Shown here: positions 1-6,502 of the stretch, one piece after another
Layout: each line of letters starts with the position of its first letter
Numbering within the stretch: the first letter of the stretch is position 1
Source: Propionicimonas sp.
GTDB lineage: Bacteria > Actinomycetota > Actinomycetes > Propionibacteriales > Propionibacteriaceae
Direction: 5' to 3'
Length of the DNA stretch: 8,271 nucleotides
Assembly: GCA_031119515.1 (NCBI GenBank)
Contig: JAVHXR010000105.1
Span: 1 to 8,271, forward strand
Translations under genes and position numbers: made by a program
Notes under the pieces: generated by a model
What the model was told of the DNA's origin: nothing
Databases searched by the model: none
The model's input: only the letters and a program-made list of their open reading frames with translations

Positions 1-721
1 CCCCGGAAAGCGCAGCCAGAATGCGATTCCGGGCCAGGAGCCGCCACTTCGTCGGCGCAGCACCCGGCGCGAGCTCGCTCACCAGCAGACCCCGATCCGC
101 GATCCGTTCCAGCAACTCCCTGTGTCCGGCCGGATAGAGCCGGTCAAGACCGCCGGGCAGCACGGCCATCGTGTGCCCGTCAGCGGCGAGCGCAGCCCGA
201 TGGGCAGCGGCTTCGATGCCGTAGCTCCCGCCGGAGACGATGATCCGCTCCGCCTCGGCAAGCTCCATCGTCAGCTCGTTGGCGACGTGCTCTCCGTACC
301 CCGTAGCCGCCCGCATCCCGGTGATCGTCACCCGGTCGTGCAACGGTGCCGGGAGGAACGTCGTCGTGCCTCGCGCCCACAGCGCGTAGGGGGCGCGCTC
401 GCGCAGATCGTTCAGCGCAACGGGCCAGTCGTCGTCTCCGGGCACGATGACCCGGAACCCCAGGCGCCCGGTGTCCTCCTGTGCCCGACCGACCGCTGCG
501 ACCGCGGCCGTTCGCGGGGCGACCTTGGTTCGCCACAGCTCGCCCTCGACCGGATCGACGGCCTTGGGAAGCGCGCCGGTTCCGGCGGCGAGGCGCACCG
601 TCTCGACCGCACCGACAGCCGCGAGCAGGCGACCCGTCACCGCGTCGTCCGGCTCCAACACAGCCGCGACGGCGATCCGCGCGGCCCTCTCGTCCGTGGC
701 AAGCGAAGTGATCGTGACCAT
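1..721 (-). CDS. dprA: DprA-like DNA-processing protein, N-terminal 240 residues (3' end beyond the left edge)
   Basis: Translation from the ATG at 721-719 gives an open frame to the window edge with clear DprA/Smf Rossmann-fold motifs: ITGMRAATGYGEHVA at about residues 133-147, SGGSYGIEAAAHRAAL at 163-178, AVLPGGLDRLYPAGH at 186-200 and the PTKWRLLARNRILAALS block at 223-239. The family loads RecA onto incoming single-stranded DNA and protects it, in the cytoplasm. The GID-type turn reads GIE here. A GGGAG sequence lies six bases before the ATG, which supports this start. A full DprA is usually about 300-400 residues, so the C-terminal part is missing from view. The gene is divergent from the small membrane-protein gene and lies on the presumed element side of the junction, so it may be an accessory copy acting on element DNA rather than the chromosomal competence gene. 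Confidence 0.85.
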   Translation of the reverse strand, partial: MVTITSLATDERAARIAVAAVLEPDDAVTGRLLAAVGAVETVRLAAGTGALPKAVDPVEGELWRTKVAPRTAAVAAVGRAQEDTGRLGFRVIVPGDDDWPVALNDLRERAPYALWARGTTTFLPAPLHDRVTITGMRAATGYGEHVANELTMELAEAERIIVSGGSYGIEAAAHRAALAADGHTMAVLPGGLDRLYPAGHRELLERIADRGLLVSELAPGAAPTKWRLLARNRILAALSG

Positions 722-922
722 GCCCGGCTCCCATCCGTGTGCCAGACAGGTGCGCGGGCGGCGCCGACATCGACGGCGCACCTCTTACGGATGTCGCCGG
801 GGAGTCGTACTCTGGAAGGGAGGCAGCGTTTCCAATCTCTGCGGGTCCTTCGGGACAGTCCCTTCGGGGCCACTCATCATCTGCCTCCTCGACGGAGAAA
901 CACGTCTGATGAGAGGTCCATC
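722..922. other. Divergent intergenic region between dprA and the small membrane-protein gene
   Basis: These 201 bases separate two divergent genes and must hold both promoters. On the plus strand a weak -10-like TACTCT at 808-813 is preceded, 17 bases upstream, by TTACGG, which matches the -35 consensus poorly. On the minus strand TAAGAG (788-783) could be a -10 box for dprA. Neither is convincing alone. The right half (843-922) holds several inverted repeats, described separately. No small ORF with a good ribosome binding site was found. Confidence 0.5.
843..922 (+). promoter_or_regulatory. Structured 5' leader that may hide the ribosome binding site of the small membrane-protein gene
   Basis: Several paired segments follow one another just before the ATG at 923. 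Two UUCG-tetraloop hairpins come first: GTCC/GGAC (845-848 with 853-856) and CCC/GGG (860-862 with 867-869). Next, GGGCCACTCATCA (867-879) pairs with TGATGAGAGGTCC (907-919), giving 12 pairs including one G-U and a single A/A mismatch. This stem encloses a small hairpin, CTCC/GGAG (885-888 with 894-897). The right arm of the long stem contains the GAGAGG Shine-Dalgarno (911-916), so folding would block translation. The GGG at 867-869 is shared by the second UUCG hairpin and the long stem, so the two could compete. There is no U-tract, so it is not a standard terminator. The function and any ligand are unknown. Confidence 0.45.
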
Positions 923-1294
923 ATGCTTCGACTGCTCTGGGCTCTGAGCGCCCACACCCGCTACTTCCTTCGGCGCTACATGCCGACCAACATCGCGCTC
1001 GACGCGATCCGCACCCGCCGAGGGCTCAAGTGGGGCATTCCGGCGATGCTCCTCGCGGGGCCCTACCTGCTCGCCGCGAGCATCTGCACCAACGTCATCG
1101 CGGACGGCGGCCCCGGCTGGCTCAACCTCCTCGTGCTCCTGTTCATCTGGAACGCGCTGAAGTTCCTCCTCATGGGGCCGATCAGTCTCGTCCTGCTGCT
1201 CCGCGTCCGCATCCAGGAGGCTGCTGAGCGTCGCCGGGCGCGTCGCCAGCATGACGCGATGGCCTCGGCCGGCTTCTCGACCATTGGGGCGTAG
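923..1294 (+). CDS. Small two-segment membrane protein (type often annotated 'sulfate permease'), 123 residues
   Basis: The ATG at 923 has GAGAGG six bases upstream and encodes 123 residues. The first 35 residues are basic and amphipathic (MLRLLWALSAHTRYFLRRYM). Two hydrophobic stretches follow, at about residues 37-57 and 68-98, the second probably one long or two short helices. The tail is rich in Arg (EAAERRRARRQ), which favours a cytoplasmic C-terminus. I recall near-identical proteins in actinobacterial genomes labelled 'sulfate permease', but a real sulfate permease of the SulP or CysTW type is far larger and none of its motifs is here. The label is probably an inherited misannotation and the function is unknown. 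The open frame continues upstream to 122 without a stop, but that part is antisense to dprA. The gene converges on the intact ABC-F gene with a 26-base gap. Confidence 0.75.
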   Translation: MLRLLWALSAHTRYFLRRYMPTNIALDAIRTRRGLKWGIPAMLLAGPYLLAASICTNVIADGGPGWLNLLVLLFIWNALKFLLMGPISLVLLLRVRIQEAAERRRARRQHDAMASAGFSTIGA

Positions 1295-1320
1295 ACCTTC
1301 CCGGAGCGGACATGAGGAGG

Positions 1321-3105
1321 TCAACCGACGAGTTCGGTCAGCTCGAACCAGCGTTCTTCCAGCGACGCGGCCTCGGCCTCGGCATCCCGCAGCTCGTCAT
1401 TCAGCCGCCCGATGCCTTCGTAGTCGCTCTGATCGTGCGCGGCCATCCGCTCGTGGATGCCTGCGATGCGCTCGGCAAGTCGTTCCAGCTTCCGCTCAGC
1501 CGCCGCGAGTTCCTTGCGTGCCGCACGCTCATCCGCACCCGACAGCTTCGGTTCTTCCGGCGTCGACGCCCGGTTCGCCTTGACCACAGCAGGGTCGACC
1601 GTGGCAGTGTCGCGGAGCCGCAGGTACTCGTCCACACCACCGGGGAGATGCCGAAGCCGGCCGTCGAGGATCGCGTACTGCTGGTCGGTGATCCGCTCCA
1701 CGAGGTAGCGGTCGTGGGAGACGACGATCAGCGTTCCAGGCCAGGAGTCGAACAGGTCCTCCATCGCCGCGAGCATGTCAGTGTCAACGTCGTTCGAGGG
1801 CTCGTCCAGGACGATCAGGTTAGGTTCCGACAGTAGGACGAGAAGCAGTTGCAGGCGGCGCTTCTGGCCGCCGGAGAGTTCTCCGACTCTGGCGGACAGG
1901 TGCTCACGGGCGAAGCCGAGCCGTTCGAGCAACTGCGCCGGGGTGAGTTCCTTGCCGTCGATGACGTAGCTCGTCTTCATGCGCGCGAGCACGTCGCGCA
2001 CTCGTTCGCCAGCGATGTCGTCCAGCTCGCGGAACTGCTGGTCGAGCACGCCGAGCTTGACCGTCTTACCTCGCTTGACCCGTCCCGCGGTCGGTTCGAC
2101 GGTTCCGACGATGAGGCCGAGCAGGGTGGACTTGCCGGCGCCGTTCGCGCCGAGGATCGCGGTGCGCTCGCCCGGTGCGATCCGCCACTCGACGTCGCGC
2201 AGTACCTCGCGGCCGTCGAAGGACACCCCGGCGTCGAGCAGGTCGATCACGTCCTTGCCGAGCCGGGCGACGGCGAGACGCGAGAGCTCCAGCCGGTCGC
2301 GGGGCGGCGGCACGTCCTCGATGAGCTGGTTGGCCGCGTCGATGCGGAACTTCGGCTTGGAGGTGCGGGCCGGGGCACCGCGGCGCAACCAGGCGAGCTC
2401 CTTCTTCATGAGGTTCTGCCGCTTCGCCTCGATCGCCGCTGCCTGCCGGTCGCGCTCGACCCGCTGGAGCACATAGGCGGCATAGCCGCCCTCGAAGGGC
2501 TCCACGATGCGGTCGTGGACCTCCCAGGTCGCGGTGGCGACTTCATCGAGGAACCAGCGGTCGTGCGTGATGAGCAGCAGGCCGCCCGCGTTCCGCGCCC
2601 ATCGCGTTTTCAGGTGCTCTGCCAGCCAGGAGATTCCCTCGACGTCGAGGTGGTTCGTCGGCTCGTCAAGCGCAACGATGTCCCACTCGCCGACGAGGAG
2701 CGTGGCGAGTGCCACGCGGCGACGCTGCCCGCCGGAGAGGGTGCCGATCCGGGCATCCCAGGGCAGGTCGGAGACGAGCCCGGCGATCACGTCTCGCACC
2801 TTCGCGTCGCCGGCCCACTCGTGCTCGGGCCGGTCACCGACGATGGCGTGCCCCACGGTCTCGTCGTCGTCCAGCGTGTCCGACTGGTCCAGCACGCCCA
2901 TCTGCACGCCGCCGCGTCGGGTCACCCGACCAGAGTCCGGCTCGATGCGACCCGACAGCATCCCCATCAGGGAGGACTTGCCATCCCCGTTGCGACCGAC
3001 GATCCCGATGCGGTCGCCCTCGTTCACCCCGACCGTCACCGCATCGAACACGACACGAGTCGGGAACTCCAAGTGCAGGGCCTCAGCCCCCAGCAGATGC
3101 GCCAT
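1321..3105 (-). CDS. Complete ABC-F family ATPase (Uup-like, with C-terminal coiled coil), 594 residues, carried on the presumed element
   Basis: This is a soluble twin-ABC protein with no membrane segment, typical of ABC-F factors that bind the ribosomal E site and act in translation or antibiotic protection. NBD1 has Walker A GRNGDGKSS (37-45), signature LSGGQ (123-127), Walker B VALDE (144-148) and switch His181. The inter-domain linker spans roughly 205-265. NBD2 has Walker A GANGAGKST (319-327), LSGGQ (410-414), IVLDE (431-435) and His464. Both catalytic glutamates (148, 435) are present. A charged coiled coil fills about 516-590, as in Uup. I chose the ATG at 3105: GGGGTGAT lies just upstream and the family motifs begin immediately. 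An in-frame TTG at 3222 would add 39 residues of no recognisable character. The ATG shares its A with the stop of the truncated ABC-F frame. A housekeeping, resistance or replacement role cannot be decided from sequence. Confidence 0.9.
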   Translation of the reverse strand: MAHLLGAEALHLEFPTRVVFDAVTVGVNEGDRIGIVGRNGDGKSSLMGMLSGRIEPDSGRVTRRGGVQMGVLDQSDTLDDDETVGHAIVGDRPEHEWAGDAKVRDVIAGLVSDLPWDARIGTLSGGQRRRVALATLLVGEWDIVALDEPTNHLDVEGISWLAEHLKTRWARNAGGLLLITHDRWFLDEVATATWEVHDRIVEPFEGGYAAYVLQRVERDRQAAAIEAKRQNLMKKELAWLRRGAPARTSKPKFRIDAANQLIEDVPPPRDRLELSRLAVARLGKDVIDLLDAGVSFDGREVLRDVEWRIAPGERTAILGANGAGKSTLLGLIVGTVEPTAGRVKRGKTVKLGVLDQQFRELDDIAGERVRDVLARMKTSYVIDGKELTPAQLLERLGFAREHLSARVGELSGGQKRRLQLLLVLLSEPNLIVLDEPSNDVDTDMLAAMEDLFDSWPGTLIVVSHDRYLVERITDQQYAILDGRLRHLPGGVDEYLRLRDTATVDPAVVKANRASTPEEPKLSGADERAARKELAAAERKLERLAERIAGIHERMAAHDQSDYEGIGRLNDELRDAEAEAASLEERWFELTELVG

Positions 3106-3149
3106 CAGCGCATCACCCCGGCAGTCGAGAGGCGCGCGCGACGGCCTAC

Positions 3150-3173
3150 CGGAGCCGCGGCACACCGGCTCCG
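3150..3173 (-). repeat. GC-rich 8-base inverted repeat upstream of the complete ABC-F gene
   Basis: CGGAGCCG (3150-3157) and CGGCTCCG (3166-3173) form a perfect 8-bp stem with an 8-base loop, about 45 bases before the ABC-F ATG. It lies in the non-homologous tail between the ABC-F gene and the presumed element boundary. It may be a leader hairpin (some resistance-type ABC-F genes are controlled by leader attenuation), a recombinase-binding arm, or chance in GC-rich DNA. There is no U-tract on either strand. Confidence 0.35.
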
Positions 3174-3237
3174 AGGCTTCCGCCGAGGCCGAGAACCCCG
3201 TAAAATCAAGGGACAAGCCCAACCCGCTACCGAAATG

Positions 3238-3245
3238 CTCGGATC
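3238..3245. other. Probable element/host junction (attachment-site half)
   Basis: On the minus strand the host sequence is recognisable through CTGCTGGACGA, encoding LLLD and two bases of the next codon. After that come TCCGAGCATT and unrelated DNA, where GAGCCGACCAACGAC-like codons would be expected. The short match CCGA just beyond could move the breakpoint by a few bases. No core repeat can be defined without the other junction. Confidence 0.5.
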
Positions 3246-4141
3246 GTCCAGCAGCAGGACGTTCGGCTCGCCGATCAGCAGCCGGAGAAACTGCAGCCGA
3301 CGGCGCTCGCCGCCGGACAGGTCGCCGATCCGGGTCACCAGCCGCTCGCCGGTGAAGCCGAACTCCTCCAGCAGCGACGAGGCGGAAGCCTCCCGGCCGG
3401 TGGCGAGCCTGGTCTGCCGCTTCAACCGGTCCACGCTGTCCAGCACCCGCTCGGTGTCGTCGAGTTCGCCGACGGCCTGGGAGAGGTGGCCGATCCGCAG
3501 CGTCCGCCCCTGCTTGACCCGGCCGGACTGGGGCTCCAGATCGCCTGTCAGCAGTCGCAGCAGGGTGGTCTTCCCGGCGCCGTTGACCCCGATCAGGCCG
3601 ATCCGGTCGCCCGGGCCGATCGACCAGTCCAGGTGCGACAGCAGCGTTCGTGCTCCGGTCTCGGGGACGGTCGCCTGCGGGACCCCGGCGGTGTGGAGCG
3701 CAGGGGAACCGTCCTCGCCGCCCACCGCGTAGCTGACGTCGTGCAGGTCGAAGACGTCCTTGCCGAGCCGCGCCAGCGAAAACTCCCGCAGCCCGAGCCG
3801 GTCGCGGGGTTCGGGGACGTCGGCGATCAGCGAGTTGGCGGCGGCGATCCGGAACTTCGGCTTCGAGGTGCGGGCCGGCGCGCCGCGGCGCAGCCAGGCG
3901 AGTTCCTTGCGGATCAGGTTCTGCCGCCTGGCCTCGTTCGCGGCGGCCTGGCGGGAGCGCTCAGCCCTGGCCAGGACGTACGCGGCGTAGCCGCCGTCGT
4001 AGGAGTCGACGACAGCGTCGTGCACCTCCCACATCCGGGTGCAGATCGCGTCCAGGAACCAGCGGTCGTGGCTGACCACCAGCATCGCTGTGCCACGGGC
4101 CCGCAGCCCACCCAGGTGGTCGGCCAGCCAGGCGACCGCCT

Positions 4142-4172
<31 letters not shown>

Positions 4173-4609
4173 TACCAGGAGGTCGTGGCCGCCGAGCATG
4201 AGCGCCACCAGGCTCACCCGACGGCGCTCGCCGCCGCTGAGGCTGGCGACCGGTGAGTCGAGGGACAATCCGGCGAGCAGCTGGGTGACCAGGGATCGGC
4301 TCGACTCCTCGGCCGCCCAGACATGGTCGGGGGCTCCGGCGACGATGACGTCCCGGATGCTCGCGCCGGCCGCGAACGCCTCGTCCTGGCCGAGGTGCCC
4401 GATCGAGACCGAGCCGGTGCTGATCACCTGGCCGGCGTCCGGCTCGCGGCGTCCGGTCAGCAGGTCGAGCAGGGTCGACTTGCCGGACCCGTTGCGTCCG
4501 ACGACGCCGACGACGTCACCCGAGGACAGCCCAAGGCTGACCTCGTCGAGCAGGATCCGGGTGCCGAACGCGATCGAGATCCGTTCGGCGTTGACCAGGT
4601 TCGCCAACC

Positions 4610-5371
4610 TCAGCGGCCGCGCATCGCGCGGTTGAGGCCCTTCGGGCTCGGCATCGGCCCCTTCGGCATCGGAACCCGGGGACGCACCGCGTCGAGGGCC
4701 CGGAGCCGCTGCTTCACCTCGGTGAGCTGCACCGGCTTGATCGACTTCGGCATCTTCTTCAGGTGGTCGGCCAGCTTGTCGAGCGGGACCTGGCCCTCCC
4801 CGTCACCCATCAGGACGGTGGACACGGGGACGCCGTACGCGACCTGCTCGTGCTTCTTGGCCTCGGAGCCGATCACCGCGCGCAACCGGGCGGGGGAGCC
4901 CTCGCCCACCAGGACGATGCCCGAGGGCCCGACCACGCGGTGGACGATGTCCAGCTGCTTGGTGGCCGTGATCCCCGCGGTGTACTCGTACTTCTTCTTG
5001 TCGAGCATGGTGAAGGCGACCTCTGCCGACCCGGGCTTGCCTGCGTACCGCTTGTAGGTGGACTTCTTGGCCCGGTTCAGCAGGACGTAGAGCGCGGTGA
5101 CAAGACCGGCCAGGATGCCGGTGATCAGCCACATCCACCACGGCGGCAGGAAGATGCCCACCAGGCTGACCAGGACGGCGACGCCGACACCCGCGCCGAG
5201 CAGGATCCACTGCGCCTGCGGGTCGGCCTCGACCGTCATCTTGTAGGTCTCGGTGACCTGTTTGAACCAGCCCCAGTCCTTGGGGTTGGTGGAGGTCTTC
5301 TTCGCCAGCTTGGCCGCCTTGACTTCGGCCTTCTGCTTGGCGGCCAGCTCCTTGGCCTTCTCGCTCGCCAT
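4610..5371 (-). CDS. DUF4191 family membrane protein, 253 residues
   Basis: The protein opens with a Lys/Ala-rich, probably helical cytoplasmic segment (1-30). Two adjacent hydrophobic helices follow at about 55-74 and 78-98, split by a short PPWW turn, and then a soluble C-terminal domain of about 150 residues. The C-terminus is basic (PKGLNRAMRGR). This layout and the position directly after lipA match the actinobacterial DUF4191 family (Rv2219 in M. tuberculosis), whose function is not established. The ATG at 5371 directly follows the lipA TAG with no gap, and GGAG seven bases upstream lies inside the lipA coding end, so the two are probably co-translated. The stable pairing with lipA hints at a link to lipoylation or to the membrane side of that metabolism, but nothing in the sequence shows a catalytic site. 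Confidence 0.85.
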   Translation of the reverse strand: MASEKAKELAAKQKAEVKAAKLAKKTSTNPKDWGWFKQVTETYKMTVEADPQAQWILLGAGVGVAVLVSLVGIFLPPWWMWLITGILAGLVTALYVLLNRAKKSTYKRYAGKPGSAEVAFTMLDKKKYEYTAGITATKQLDIVHRVVGPSGIVLVGEGSPARLRAVIGSEAKKHEQVAYGVPVSTVLMGDGEGQVPLDKLADHLKKMPKSIKPVQLTEVKQRLRALDAVRPRVPMPKGPMPSPKGLNRAMRGR

Positions 5372-6328
5372 CTATGCGCTCCGGGTTTCGTGCTCTTCCC
5401 CTGCCCGCTGCCGGCGGGTCTCCAGGGCTTGTCGGTAGAGCCGTCCGGCACGGTACGAGGACCGCACCAGCGGCCCGCTGAGGACGCCGGTGAAGCCGAT
5501 CTCGCGGGCCTCGTCGGCCAGCTCGTCGAACTCCTGCGGGGTGACCCAGCGGTCGATCGGGTGGTGGTGGACGGTGGGCCGCAGGTACTGCGTGATCGTC
5601 ACCAGTTCGGTGCCGGCGTCGTACAGGTCCTGCAGCGCGGCGGAGATCTCCTCGCGGGTCTCGCCCATCCCGAGGATCAGGTTCGACTTGGTGACCAGAC
5701 CGAACGTCCGCGACCTGGTGAGCACCTCCAGCGACCGGGTGTAGCTGAAGCCGGGGCGGATCCGCCGGAAGATCCGCGGCACCGTCTCGATGTTGTGGGC
5801 GAAGACCTCCGGGCGGGTCTCGAACAGCTGCTGCAGCAGTTCGTCGCGGCCGGAGAAGTCGGGGGCCAGCATCTCGACACCGACGCCGGGGTTCAGCTCG
5901 TGGATCTTGCGGATCGTCTCGGAGTACAGCCAGATGCCCTCGTCTGCCAGGTCGTCGCGACAGACGCCGGTGACGGTGGCGTACCGCAGGCCCATGGTGC
6001 GTACGGATTCGGCCACCCGCAGCGGCTCGCCGGTGTCGTAGCCGGACGGCTTGCGGGACTCGATCTGGCAGAAGTCGCACCTGCGGGTGCAGGAGTCGCC
6101 ACCGATCAGGAAGGTGGCCTCGCGGTCCTGCCAGCACTCGAAGATGTTCGGACAGCCCGCCTCCTGGCAGACGGTGTGCAGGCCTTCGTCCTTCACCAAC
6201 TGCTGCAACTCGCGGTAGTCCGGCCCCATCGTCGCGGTGGTCTTGATCCAGGATGGCTTGCGCTCGATCGGCGTCGCCGCGTTGCGGACCTCCAGGCGGA
6301 GGAGCCGTCGCGGCTGGGTGTCGGTCAC
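5372..6328 (-). CDS. lipA: Lipoyl synthase LipA, radical-SAM Fe-S enzyme, 318 residues
   Basis: LipA inserts two sulfur atoms into octanoyl groups attached to E2 and GcvH lipoyl domains, in the cytoplasm, using SAM and two [4Fe-4S] clusters. The auxiliary-cluster motif CX4CX5C is at Cys54, Cys59 and Cys65. The radical-SAM motif CX3CX2C is at Cys80, Cys84 and Cys87 (CTRRCDFC). The C-terminal RSSYRAG (289-295) holds the conserved serine that ligates the auxiliary cluster. The length is normal for the family. I chose the GTG at 6328 because the RRLLRLEVRNA-x-TPIERKP start of the family follows directly. The longer open frame to 6478 runs through the inverted repeat and has no LipA homology. No good Shine-Dalgarno precedes the GTG, but a -10-like TACGAT does, which suggests leaderless translation. 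The gene follows lipB on the same strand and abuts the DUF4191 gene. Confidence 0.97.
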   Translation of the reverse strand: MTDTQPRRLLRLEVRNAATPIERKPSWIKTTATMGPDYRELQQLVKDEGLHTVCQEAGCPNIFECWQDREATFLIGGDSCTRRCDFCQIESRKPSGYDTGEPLRVAESVRTMGLRYATVTGVCRDDLADEGIWLYSETIRKIHELNPGVGVEMLAPDFSGRDELLQQLFETRPEVFAHNIETVPRIFRRIRPGFSYTRSLEVLTRSRTFGLVTKSNLILGMGETREEISAALQDLYDAGTELVTITQYLRPTVHHHPIDRWVTPQEFDELADEAREIGFTGVLSGPLVRSSYRAGRLYRQALETRRQRAGEEHETRSA

Positions 6329-6334
6329 CGGCCA

Positions 6335-6340
6335 ATCGTA
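6335..6340 (-). promoter_or_regulatory. Candidate -10 box (TACGAT) of a leaderless lipA promoter
   Basis: TACGAT fits the TANNNT pattern of actinobacterial housekeeping promoters and ends six bases before the lipA GTG, so transcription would begin at or beside the start codon. A partial -35 match (GCGACC, 6364-6359) lies 18 bases upstream. The absence of a Shine-Dalgarno at this start is consistent with a leaderless mRNA. Promoter activity itself is inferred. Confidence 0.45.
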
Positions 6341-6387
6341 CCTGTCCGCGAGGGGGTGGGTCGCACCGCCGTCCGCCGTTGAGGTCC

Positions 6388-6474
6388 GTCCCCGTGAACC
6401 GGTTTCGGAACCGTCCCCGTGAGTCAGCCCGGCCCTGGTTCGCGGGGACGGTTCCGAAACCGGTTCACAGGGAC
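6388..6474. repeat. Large inverted repeat (32-base arms, one mismatch, 23-base loop) between lipB and lipA; REP/BIME-like
   Basis: The arm at 6388-6419 and the reverse complement of 6443-6474 agree at 31 of 32 positions (C versus T at the sixth base of the left arm). The core reads GTGAACCGGTTTCGGAACCG, and each arm contains a smaller hairpin of its own (CGGTT/AACCG at 6400-6404 and 6409-6413, loop TCGG). Two facing copies of a short palindromic unit are the typical form of a REP doublet (BIME) or a small non-autonomous element. As RNA it would form an extremely stable stem between lipB and lipA and could halt transcription or protect the lipB mRNA end. There is no U-tract, so classical intrinsic termination is not indicated. 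I found no other copy in the window. Confidence 0.9.
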
Positions 6475-6502
6475 ACACCCGTCCGGCGGTCGCGGCTCCG
6501 CG

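Larger units (their letters stand above)
1..3240. mobile_element. Terminal part of a putative integrated element (right end at about 3238-3245; left end outside the window)
   Basis: The host ABC-F frame, read on the minus strand, stops matching its family abruptly at about 3238-3245, in the middle of the second Walker B motif. The DNA to the left of that point carries an unrelated set of genes: a complete ABC-F gene, a small membrane-protein gene and a DprA-like gene. Such an interrupted housekeeping operon next to an accessory set is what one end of an integrative element or genomic island looks like. I see no integrase, direct repeat or second boundary, because the other end lies outside the window, so the element type cannot be given. 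A large serine integrase would fit an internal coding-sequence target, but that is inference. An assembly misjoin or an ordinary rearrangement between two related ABC-F genes would also give such a junction. Confidence 0.55.

Noticed and set aside
122..922. Upstream extension of the small membrane-protein frame to 122
   Set aside because: It is antisense to dprA, low in recognisable character, and replaced by a start at 923 with a proper ribosome binding site.
923..1294. A true sulfate transporter
   Set aside because: At 123 residues with two hydrophobic regions it lacks the size and motifs of any known sulfate permease family, so the common label is not adopted.
1295..1320. A bidirectional terminator between the convergent genes
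   Set aside because: The 26-base gap has no stem of useful length and no T-run on either strand.
3106..3222. A longer ABC-F product starting at the TTG at 3222
   Set aside because: There is no ribosome binding site and the 39 added residues have no family match. The ATG at 3105 has a good upstream GGGGTGAT and fits the family start.
1849..3732. A 627-residue open frame on the plus strand
   Set aside because: It is antisense to both ABC-F genes and crosses their junction. Its composition is that of a mirror of high-GC coding DNA, and it has no recognisable domain.
4763..6382. A 539-residue plus-strand open frame, and a 510-residue minus-strand frame at 4803-6335
   Set aside because: Both overlap lipA and the DUF4191 gene in other frames or strands. 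The genuine genes have cluster cysteines and family motifs, while these frames show only biased composition.
6329..6478. A longer lipA product starting at 6478
   Set aside because: The added 50 residues are read through the inverted repeat and have no LipA homology; the GTG at 6328 gives the family N-terminus.
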